NCBI RefSeq assembly: GCF_019391655.1
Contig: NZ_JAHXPQ010000001.1
Location: 434,001 to 498,000, forward strand
Length of the DNA: 64,000 bases
Source of the DNA: Mucilaginibacter rivuli
GTDB lineage: Bacteria > Bacteroidota > Bacteroidia > Sphingobacteriales > Sphingobacteriaceae
Reading direction: 5' to 3'
This document shows positions 27,601 through 34,404 of the stretch, one piece after another. The position numbers and the translations under genes were made by a program. Under the pieces are notes generated by a model. That model saw only the letters and a list, made by a program, of their open reading frames with translations. It was not told the origin of the DNA and did no database searches. Positions within the stretch are counted from its first letter, which is position 1. Every line of letters starts with the position of its first letter.

Positions 27601-27738
27601 GGTAACATCTGGAAATGTTTCTATCGGTGTATTGCTATAGCTCCATGCCCCTATCACCACCAGGACGGCGGTCATACAAAACACAAAATAGCGGTGCTTG
27701 AGCGAAAAGTAGATGATATTTTTTATGAACTTATTCAT
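24601..27738 (-). CDS. czcA: CzcA/CusA-type heavy-metal RND efflux pump
   Basis: 1045 aa inner-membrane proton antiporter that moves metal cations from periplasm or cytosol out through a tripartite channel. The N-terminal helix begins HRYFVFCMTAVLVVIGAW. The periplasmic ETFPDVTNTQ segment is characteristic of the HME (heavy-metal) branch. Transmembrane helix 4 has DFGIIIDGAVVMVEG near residue 400, the proton-relay signature of divalent-cation HME pumps. The length is normal for the family. The specific metal (Zn/Co/Cd, Ni or Cu/Ag) cannot be decided by eye. It is last in the order czcC-czcB-czcA after the two-component genes; a 118-bp gap separates it from czcB. Confidence 0.93.
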   Translation of the reverse strand: MNKFIKNIIYFSLKHRYFVFCMTAVLVVIGAWSYSNTPIETFPDVTNTQIIIIAQWPGRSAEEVEKFITIPIETVLNSVQKKSNLRTTSAFGLSYTRIIFDDDVDDAFARQQVLSRLANADLPDGVKPEIEPPYGPTGEIYRYTLKSKTASLHELTAIQDWVLDRQFKSVPGVADVNSFGGEEKAYEVSVNPALLQKYGLTSLDVYSAINRSNINVGGDVIEKNDQAYVVRGIGLINNINEMQNIIIKNVNNVPILAKDVAEVKEAGLPRLGQVSRDKQKDVIEGIIVMRKGENPAEVLDRVRAKVKELNESVLPKNVKIDTFYDRTNLMDYCTETVIHNLLEGIVLVTVIVFLFMADWRTTLTVAIIIPLSLLFAFICMRIKGMSANLLSMGAVDFGIIIDGAVVMVEGIFVALDHRAKEVGMQKFNNLAKLGLFKNVGAEMGKAIFFSKLIIITCLVPIFAFQKVEGKMFSPLAYTLGFALLGALIFTLTLVPALSSILLNKNVREKHNPVVNFFENGVRRMFTYTYKFPKASILVAVIFMALTFFSAKFLGTEFLPDLNEGALWVEAELPMSVSLPEAESINQKMMQILEKFPEVKQTLAQVGRTNDGTDPKGFFDVQIQVDLKNKKDWPKGLSEDDLIDQMDTQLKKIPGAVFNYSQPIRDNVEEAVAGVNAALAVKIFGPDFKVLDEKADEVLKVLKTVQGVDDLGVLRNLGQPEFRIELDQRKMALYGVATADANAVIEMAIGGKAATELYEGERRFDIRIRYQKDYRDTQEKIENLMVPTLNGSKIAIKEIADIKTLTGPAFIYRDNNTRHIAVKFSNRGRDLGSTIAEAQQKVAKLVKLDQGYSITWAGEFENQTRASNTLAHVVPLCLLAIFLILFITFGNVKDATLVIMNVPFALIGGILALHITNINFSISAGIGFIALFGVCIQNGVILISVFKKNLEAGMHLDEGILQGVISRVRPVVMTALMAAIGLMPAAISTGIGSETQKPLAVVVIGGLVTSTILTLLILPCIYALVHRLIHKRENRKLLKKIGAVNG

Positions 27739-27856
27739 GTTGGTTGATTAAGTGAGTAGTTGGTTGAGAGAATGGTTTTTGTGTTGGTTATGAGTTTATG
27801 CCCGGCAGATAGTAGTAATTATTACCACTCACTATTCACCGCTCACTACTAACTAA

Positions 27857-28954
27857 TTAATCCCCCGTTATGGCATCATACAATAGCAATTGGTTTTTAG
27901 ATATTACCTTATCGCCGGGCTGCAGGCCCGAGCCTATATAACTTACATCATTAACTGTTTTTATCACACTTACCTCGCGCACCTTCAGGTCGCATTTGCT
28001 GTTGTACACTACCACAAAATTTTTGCTGTTATCAAAAACGATAGCTTTTGCCGGCACCGATACCGATTGGCTATGTTCATTATTGGTGATAACCACATTG
28101 GTGAACATTTGCGGCTTAAGCAACATATCAGGGTTGGGTAAGGCTATCTTTATCTTCATCACCTTATTATCCGGGTCGAGTACTGAGCTTACCTCGTTTA
28201 CCTTGCCCATAAATACCTTGCCGGGATAAGCGATGGTGGTTACCCTGGCAATATAGCCGGGCTTTACCTTGCTGATGTCGGACTCAAAAACATTTGCCCA
28301 GATCCAAACATCCTTCATATCCGAGATGGTGAACATGCTGCCGTTGTTATCCTGCCGGATAAAGCTGCCCGAAGTAATATTCTTCTCTACAACATAGCCA
28401 CTTTTTGGCGCCCTTATTACCAGCATGCCATTGGCGCTTGTATTACCGCCGCCGTTTATGGATAGCTGCGATTTTACTTTGTTGTTGGCTGCCACCGCCT
28501 TATTGTAGTTCTCCTTAGCTTCGGTAAAATCGCGCTCGCTGGCTATGCCGTTTTTGTAAAGGTACTCGGCTTGTTCGAGCTGCCTTTTGGTTACCGCGAT
28601 ATCAGATTGGGTTGACGACAGATCGGTATAGTTACCTGCCACATCGGCACTGCGCATTACCGCCAGCGTTTGCCCTTTGCTTACTTTATCGCCAAGCGAA
28701 ACCTTAACTTCCAACACCTGCCCGCTACTAAAGGGGAACACCTTTACTACGTTATTATCATCATTTGCCACTTCGCCCGAAAGATTCAGTTCATCTTTCA
28801 TGGCGGTAGTTTTTGCGGTATCTATCGTTATCATTTTCGCCAGCGAGTCGCTGATGCATACCTGTTTACTTTCGGTAACTTGTTCAACTTTTCCCTTGCA
28901 GGCAGCAAGTAATGCTAAAGCGGTAAATCCGGCCAATAATTTATGTGTATTCAT
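27857..28954 (-). CDS. czcB: CzcB-type periplasmic adaptor lipoprotein
   Basis: 365 aa membrane-fusion protein that bridges the RND pump and the outer-membrane channel. A lipoprotein signal ends in LLAAC (Cys19). It has a biotinyl-lipoyl-like half motif (VKVSLGDKVSKGQTLAVM), a helical hairpin (about 105-150), and the second lipoyl half (MLVIRAPKSGYVVEKNI), followed by beta-barrel and membrane-proximal domains. There is no His-rich metal-binding N-terminus as in Cupriavidus CzcB. It lies 28 bp downstream of the OMF gene, consistent with one transcript. Confidence 0.92.
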   Translation of the reverse strand: MNTHKLLAGFTALALLAACKGKVEQVTESKQVCISDSLAKMITIDTAKTTAMKDELNLSGEVANDDNNVVKVFPFSSGQVLEVKVSLGDKVSKGQTLAVMRSADVAGNYTDLSSTQSDIAVTKRQLEQAEYLYKNGIASERDFTEAKENYNKAVAANNKVKSQLSINGGGNTSANGMLVIRAPKSGYVVEKNITSGSFIRQDNNGSMFTISDMKDVWIWANVFESDISKVKPGYIARVTTIAYPGKVFMGKVNEVSSVLDPDNKVMKIKIALPNPDMLLKPQMFTNVVITNNEHSQSVSVPAKAIVFDNSKNFVVVYNSKCDLKVREVSVIKTVNDVSYIGSGLQPGDKVISKNQLLLYDAITGD

Positions 28955-28982
28955 TATCTTAATCTATCAGGAGTGTATTTTA

Positions 28983-30251
28983 TCAGGGTTTAATTACAGT
29001 GGTGCCAGTGGCTAAATTCAGGTCGGTAATTGCTTTTTGCAGGTTATATTGCTGTTGCAGTATCTTTAGTTTGGTGTCTTTATAGGTATCAAAAAAATCA
29101 ACAAACTCAACCAGGCTTATCTGTCGTTCTTTAAAGCCCTTCATCATGTTTTTAAACAGGGTGTCGTACTGATCATTAAACTCCAGTTGCTGTGTAGAGA
29201 ATAGTTGCTGATTAAGCTGATACTCGTTAACCGCGGCAACCACATCATTTTTCAGTTTGGCTTCATTGTCTTTCAGTGTGTTTTCCTGGCTCAGTATGCT
29301 GTACCTGGCCGATTTGATATTGCCCTGGTTACGGTTAAAAAATGGCAGCGGCAAGCCAATTTGTAAGCCGTAGTAGTTTTGGGCGTAACTGCTGTTTTTA
29401 TCGTAAGATGCGCCAATAGTTACATCGGGCACAGCCATAGCCTTTTGCAGATCAAGGTTATGCTGTGCCGATGTGAGTTGGTATTGGTTGGATAGGTAAT
29501 CGGCACGGTTAGTTTTGGCCTGCTCAATAAGCGATGGTACATCAAGGTTGATGCTTTTGATCGGCGCATTGTTTATTAAGGGTACTATAAAAGCAGTTTC
29601 TTTTGCTTGCACCAAGGTTTTTAATTCGGTTTGCAGGTCGTTTATCTGGCGGCTGTTCTCTACCATATCGTTCTGTAAGCCAAACAGCAACGCTTTGAGG
29701 CGGATAAGGTCTTTCATCGAAGTATTGCCCGCATCGAAAGACTTTTGTATGGCGTTCACCAAATTGCCCGCCGCCGATACCTCGTTCTGATAAACTTTAT
29801 TTTGCTCTATCAGGGTTGATAGCTGGCCGAAATCCAGTTGCAGGTTATAGCGCAGGTTGCGCATCAGGTCGTTAAACTCAGCTTCCTGCACTTTGGCGTT
29901 GTCTTTAGCAACCTGCACCTGTTTGCCGCGTTTGCCCGCGGTTGTAAACACCTGGTTTAACTGAACAAATACCTGCCCCAGTCCCTGGGCGGTATTGTGA
30001 TAAAAGAACTTACCACTGCCGCTGTCGTAAATGTTTTGGTCGGTGCTTAAAACCGGGTTGTCCCAGAGTTTGGCCTGGTCTGCAAGCGCTTTGCTCGATT
30101 CGATGTTATATTTTTGCGCAAGTAACGCAAAGTTGTTTTCGAGAAACTGCTTCTCAGCATCCTGAAACGTTAGCCGCAGTGTATCTGTTTGGGCTTTGGC
30201 ATCGAATATAAAAACACAAAATATCAGCGTTGCCGCATATCTCCATCGCAT
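28983..30251 (-). CDS. czcC: CzcC-type outer-membrane channel (TolC family)
   Basis: 422 aa with a signal peptide (IFCVFIFDAKAQ). Two OEP-type repeats of long helices and strands are present (residues about 30-210 and 235-415), with family landmarks such as SFDAGNTSMKDLIRLKA and PLPFFNRNQGNI. It forms the trimeric exit duct for the CzcBA pump. First structural gene of the efflux operon; the sensor kinase gene ends 69 bp upstream on the same strand. Confidence 0.9.
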   Translation of the reverse strand: MRWRYAATLIFCVFIFDAKAQTDTLRLTFQDAEKQFLENNFALLAQKYNIESSKALADQAKLWDNPVLSTDQNIYDSGSGKFFYHNTAQGLGQVFVQLNQVFTTAGKRGKQVQVAKDNAKVQEAEFNDLMRNLRYNLQLDFGQLSTLIEQNKVYQNEVSAAGNLVNAIQKSFDAGNTSMKDLIRLKALLFGLQNDMVENSRQINDLQTELKTLVQAKETAFIVPLINNAPIKSINLDVPSLIEQAKTNRADYLSNQYQLTSAQHNLDLQKAMAVPDVTIGASYDKNSSYAQNYYGLQIGLPLPFFNRNQGNIKSARYSILSQENTLKDNEAKLKNDVVAAVNEYQLNQQLFSTQQLEFNDQYDTLFKNMMKGFKERQISLVEFVDFFDTYKDTKLKILQQQYNLQKAITDLNLATGTTVIKP

Positions 30252-30320
30252 AGTATAAATTTTGGAAGAGCAAAATTAAACTACGCCAACCCGCCCGAGA
30301 TTAGAACGGGATTAGAATTG

Positions 30321-31685
30321 CTACACAGCGTGTAAAAATTGTATGGTAATTGCCGTGCCCATACCTTCGGTAGAGTGGATAGTTAGCCTACCGTTAAACA
30401 ACTGGACAATTTTTTGGGTAATAAATAAACCAATACCGGTACCTGCAAATTTGCGGGCGTTGTCGCTACGGTAAAATGATCTTACCACCTTATCAATATC
30501 ATCGGAAGGTATGCCAATACCCGAGTCGGTTATTTTAAGGCGTATCAGTCGTTCATCGGCGTAAAAATCACAGGTAACGGTTTGCCTGCCCGAAAATTTA
30601 AAAGCATTGCCTACCAAATTATTCAACGCAATGAACATCAGCTGGCGGTTTGCAGAGATATTGAGCAGGCCTTCGTGTTCGGGTAGGTTTAGGATGTTTA
30701 TTTTTAATAAACCCGCGCCGTACCTGTTGGTCCAAAACTCATTCACTTCCCATAAAAGTTCATCCATGCGTACAGGGTTTAGCTCTGCGGCGGTATAGTC
30801 CATATCCACCTGCGCCAGTTCCATAAGGCCCGATATGGTATCGCGCAAGCGTTCAGTTTCTTCCAATACCAATTGCAGGGTCTTTTCGTTTTCGGCTGGG
30901 GTATGTTGTTTGTTCAGGGCAAACTCAACTTCGCCAATAATGGTGGTAATAGGTGTGCGTAGCTCGTGCGAGGCATTGGCCACGTAAGTTTTTTGCAGTT
31001 CGAAGGCGTTTTCCAAATGTGCCAGCAGCCGGTTAAAATTGCGGGCCAGTTCGCTTATTTCGTCTTTGCCGTTACCCTCGTTAACACGCAGGTTAAGGTT
31101 GGTGGCCTTTATCAGTTGCATTTGCTTTACCACTTCGTTTATGGGCGAAAGTGCCTGCGTTGCCAGTAACCTGCTTACAAAATAAAGCAGGCCGCCTACA
31201 ATAAAAAATACAACTATCATGGTTTGAAGCATTTTATCAAGCCTATGCTGCCCCTCAATATCGGTAGCCGACACAAGGATAACAAAGTTGCCCTGGTTGT
31301 CTTTATAATAAATACCCAGCACCTGCCTGCCGCCATCGGTAAACTCCACATATTTTTTTTTGCGTACGGTTTCTATGGTCTGCAAATCCCAGTGTTGTTT
31401 ATTATCGGGTATAAATGCTGAGCTGTTTCGGCTGTCGTATAGGCGCACCAACTCACCGGGCAAGCTTTTAAGGTAATGCTGCCGCACTTTACCCAACGAG
31501 TCGGCTGTAATTTCATCGGCCTTTAAATATAGTTGCGCTGCTACATTGGCCCTGTCGTTCAAATGCGTAAAAAAATCATTGCGGATAAACGAATGGAACC
31601 AGAGGTATATAACCATGAGTACCACGAGCAAAACACCCGAGCCCAATAATGAAAAATATAACGAAAGGCGGTTTTTTATTTTCAA
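30321..31685 (-). CDS. Sensor histidine kinase of the efflux operon
   Basis: 454 aa membrane kinase: a first helix (about 10-32), a periplasmic sensor loop of about 130 residues, a second helix (about 155-172), a HAMP linker, a dimerisation domain with phospho-acceptor His240 in NASHELRTP, and an HATPase domain with NLVGNAFKFSG, DSGIGIP and GTGIGLF. It is the CusS/CzcS-like kinase type. Its start overlaps the end of the response regulator gene by 4 bp. It probably senses periplasmic metal and induces the downstream CzcCBA genes. Confidence 0.92.
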   Translation of the reverse strand: MKIKNRLSLYFSLLGSGVLLVVLMVIYLWFHSFIRNDFFTHLNDRANVAAQLYLKADEITADSLGKVRQHYLKSLPGELVRLYDSRNSSAFIPDNKQHWDLQTIETVRKKKYVEFTDGGRQVLGIYYKDNQGNFVILVSATDIEGQHRLDKMLQTMIVVFFIVGGLLYFVSRLLATQALSPINEVVKQMQLIKATNLNLRVNEGNGKDEISELARNFNRLLAHLENAFELQKTYVANASHELRTPITTIIGEVEFALNKQHTPAENEKTLQLVLEETERLRDTISGLMELAQVDMDYTAAELNPVRMDELLWEVNEFWTNRYGAGLLKINILNLPEHEGLLNISANRQLMFIALNNLVGNAFKFSGRQTVTCDFYADERLIRLKITDSGIGIPSDDIDKVVRSFYRSDNARKFAGTGIGLFITQKIVQLFNGRLTIHSTEGMGTAITIQFLHAV

Positions 31686-32365
31686 TTGCCAGGTTCTGTT
31701 TTAAATATATAGCCTTTGCCAATAACGGTATGAATGTACTTATCAGTAAAGCCCTTTTCAACCTTATTACGCAGGTAGTTCATGTACACATCAACCACAT
31801 TGGTGCCGGTGTCAAAATCAATACCCCATACTTTTTGCGCTATGGTTTGCCTGGTTAGTATTTTGTTGCTGTTGCGCATCAGCAGTTCTAACAAGGCATA
31901 TTCTTTTGCGGTTAAGGTTATTTTACGCCCTGCACGTTCAATTGTATTATTGTAGGTGTTGAGGGTGATATCGCCAAGTGTAAGTATGTTGTCGCTATCA
32001 GTATTCTTCCTTCTTAATAAAGCTTCGATACGGGCCAGCAACTCTTTAAAGTGGAAAGGCTTTACCATGTAATCATCAGCACCGGTATTCAAGCCTTTTA
32101 CCTTATCATCAATGCTATCTAAAGCGGTAAGCATCAAAATGGGTATATCTTTATCCTTTTGCCTGATGTGGCGGCAAACTTCTATACCATTCAAAAAAGG
32201 CAGCGAAATATCCAGTATAATGAGGTCGTACAGGTTACAAGCGAACAGCTTAACGGCTTCGGCTCCGTCGCGGCATAGGCTAACCTTATGGCTGCTTTCT
32301 TCGAGCGCTTTTTGTATAAAAGCAGCTACCCGTTCTTCGTCTTCTATCAAAAATATATTTGCCAT
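31682..32365 (-). CDS. OmpR/CusR-type response regulator
   Basis: 227 aa. The receiver domain has acidic EDE at 8-10, phospho-acceptor Asp52 (LIILDISLP), Thr80 and Lys102. A C-terminal winged helix carries the OmpR-type recognition region (NSNKILTRQTIAQKVWGIDF). First gene of the five-gene metal-efflux run and translationally coupled to the kinase by a 4-bp overlap. It probably activates its own operon. Confidence 0.94.
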   Translation of the reverse strand: MANIFLIEDEERVAAFIQKALEESSHKVSLCRDGAEAVKLFACNLYDLIILDISLPFLNGIEVCRHIRQKDKDIPILMLTALDSIDDKVKGLNTGADDYMVKPFHFKELLARIEALLRRKNTDSDNILTLGDITLNTYNNTIERAGRKITLTAKEYALLELLMRNSNKILTRQTIAQKVWGIDFDTGTNVVDVYMNYLRNKVEKGFTDKYIHTVIGKGYIFKTEPGN

Positions 32366-32510
32366 ATGGTTAACTAAACAAATATATGCCTTGTGCCCCT
32401 AATGTGGTTAGCCATCAGAAAGTTTCGGTAAGGTATTTGGAAAAATAGTTTTTATTTCAATGTTATTTTTAACTCTTCATTTTTCAATGGGTTGAGTATT
32501 GCTACCGAAT

Positions 32511-32556
32511 CCTCCAAAAAGAACAGGGATATAGTAAATCAACTATATCCCTGTTC
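32511..32556 (-). terminator. Intrinsic terminator with 15-bp perfect stem
   Basis: GAACAGGGATATAGT (32521-32535) pairs perfectly with 32542-32556 around a 6-base loop. On the minus strand it is followed by five T (complement of 32516-32520). It ends transcription of the secreted gene at 32621-33154. Confidence 0.85.
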
Positions 32557-32620
32557 TTGTTTGTAATAACTTGCTTAAAATGGGCAAGATATAAAAGCAA
32601 AAAATTATATGGCTTCAGTA

Positions 32621-33154
32621 CTACTGAACACGATTTACGCCTACATCAACATAGCCGGATGAGTCAACCACAACACCTTCCATTACGCCGTCCTCACGAG
32701 TGGTGTTTACATCATGCGATGCATACACGCCACCGGCATACATCTCATAAAAATTGCCAACGCCACTAATGTCTTTTATCCTCACAGTGTATGTACCCGG
32801 CGGAACGTAAGTAGTAATGCCGTTCCATTGCTCATCAGTTGACGAGTAAGTTGTCCACGAATAATAGTAATCATTTGTGGTAAATTCAGCTACTACACTG
32901 CCATTTTGCTCAAAAGTTACATCCCAATCATAAGTGCGGTACAAGCTACCTTGTGAGGCTGTTTCGTGAAAAATAACATTATCAGAAAAAAACGCACCAT
33001 ACAAGCTATTCGGTGAGTGTTTGGCAATGTAGCTTACTGTGTAAGGCACACCTAGTTTTTCTGTCAAAGCATTAATTTTTGGAGTGGCCAATGCTGTGCA
33101 TAGTGCACCACTTACCAGTGCTATCAGTGATAGCATAAGTTTAGCTGTTTTCAT
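32621..33154 (-). CDS. Secreted hypothetical protein (177 aa)
   Basis: A signal peptide (LIALVSGALCTALA) is followed by a mature part rich in Tyr, Thr, Val and Gly and probably a beta-sandwich (YDWDVTFEQNGSVVAEF, PPGTYTVRIKDISG). The YVPPGTYTVRI turn resembles those in carbohydrate- or matrix-associated beta-sandwiches, but no family is assigned. Monocistronic, with its own terminator. The 255-bp gap to the response regulator holds only that terminator and AT-rich DNA. Confidence 0.65.
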   Translation of the reverse strand: MKTAKLMLSLIALVSGALCTALATPKINALTEKLGVPYTVSYIAKHSPNSLYGAFFSDNVIFHETASQGSLYRTYDWDVTFEQNGSVVAEFTTNDYYYSWTTYSSTDEQWNGITTYVPPGTYTVRIKDISGVGNFYEMYAGGVYASHDVNTTREDGVMEGVVVDSSGYVDVGVNRVQ

Positions 33155-33470
33155 AAAGAAGTTGATTATTGGTTATATACAAATTTAACCGACGATAATA
33201 TCTATTTATTATGACATATTATCTTTTCCTTATGATAATTTACCTATAAGTAAAAATAAAATTTCTGAACGAAAGTTATTCCAGGTAACTGAATCCCTTT
33301 TACAAGCAGACATACAATAGTTGCGCCGATGACATGTGGTTCAAAACATATTCTTCCTATAATTGCATGCCTAAACCAAATGACCGGTTCCGAACAAATA
33401 GATACGGCCAATATCGTTGCATATATCATGACCACTGACATATAGTAATAAACTGACAAATAATTAAAAA
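33155..33470. other. AT-rich divergent intergenic region
   Basis: 316 bp between the divergent secreted protein and arr genes, with ATAATATC-type AT-rich runs at 33190-33235. I see no convincing coding sequence, tRNA or long inverted repeat. It probably holds both promoters. Confidence 0.4.
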
Positions 33471-34214
33471 ATGGAATTTAATCCAAGCAACATTGTTATT
33501 AAGCTTTGTCTTCAAGGTATGGACATGGAGGAAAAAGGCAAGCCTGAAGAGGCAAGCAAACTATTTCTTCAGGCCTGGAACGAAGCGACAGACGACTTTG
33601 AAAAGTTTACTGCGGCTCATTATGTGGCCCGGCACCAAAAAAATATTCCCGACAAACTAAGATGGCATGAAACGACTTTGCAGTTTGCATTAAAAATAAA
33701 TAACGATGCCGTTAAGAGTGCTTTTGCTTCTCTGTATTTAAATATTGCCAAATGTTATGAAGATTTGAATGATGTGGATAATGCAAAAAGAAATTATGAA
33801 TTAGCAGCATCCTTTGCAGACAAGCCTTCTGACAAAGGGCCATTTTATCACGGAACGAAAGCAAACCTGCAGATTGGTGATTTGCTGACCGCAGGGCGTA
33901 TGTCTAATTATCACCCGCACGTAATAATGAATCATATTTATTTTACAGCCCTGGTTAATGGGGCAGGATTTGCCGCGGCATTGGCAAAAGGAGACGGACA
34001 TGAGCATGTTTATATAGTGGAACCGACAGGGAGTTTTGAAAATGACCCAAATGTTACCGATAAAAAATTTCCGGGTAATCCAACGCGTTCATACCGAACC
34101 AAGGCACCAATGAAAATAGTTGGCGAAGTAACAGATTGGATGAGGCAAACACCTGAAGAGCTACAAAAATTCCGCGAAAAATTGGCCAATAATAAAGGCG
34201 AAATCATTAATTAA
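33471..34214 (+). CDS. arr: TPR-fused rifamycin ADP-ribosyltransferase (Arr)
   Basis: 247 aa. Residues about 1-120 form TPR-like helical repeats. Residues 124-247 are a complete Arr domain: FYHGTKANLQIGDLLTAG with His127, HIYFTA with Tyr157, and FENDPNVTDKKFPGNPTRSY with the conserved Asp. Arr enzymes transfer ADP-ribose from NAD+ to the C23 hydroxyl of rifamycins and so inactivate them. Stand-alone Arr is about 140 aa, so the helical N-terminus is an extension that could bind a partner. The gene is alone, without integron features. Rifampicin resistance is an inference from the family; the physiological substrate may differ. Confidence 0.88.
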   Translation: MEFNPSNIVIKLCLQGMDMEEKGKPEEASKLFLQAWNEATDDFEKFTAAHYVARHQKNIPDKLRWHETTLQFALKINNDAVKSAFASLYLNIAKCYEDLNDVDNAKRNYELAASFADKPSDKGPFYHGTKANLQIGDLLTAGRMSNYHPHVIMNHIYFTALVNGAGFAAALAKGDGHEHVYIVEPTGSFENDPNVTDKKFPGNPTRSYRTKAPMKIVGEVTDWMRQTPEELQKFREKLANNKGEIIN

Positions 34215-34404
34215 TTGTAAGATACGTTGAAGCCACGGATTAGAAGTGATGGTGTTAGTAATCTTATTGATTTTTTAAATCAAAACCGGCTGATGGAGTG
34301 ATACGCCATACTAAGAATGTCTCTGGTACAATCAACATTATCAAGGCAGAAATATTAAAATAATAATACATCTTTACATCAGAAATTTCAATGTACTTGT
34401 TGAT

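Noticed and set aside
33244..33459. Open frame of 71 codons on the minus strand
   Set aside because: Hydrophobic, with no family and no supporting context; it covers the likely arr promoter and is probably chance.
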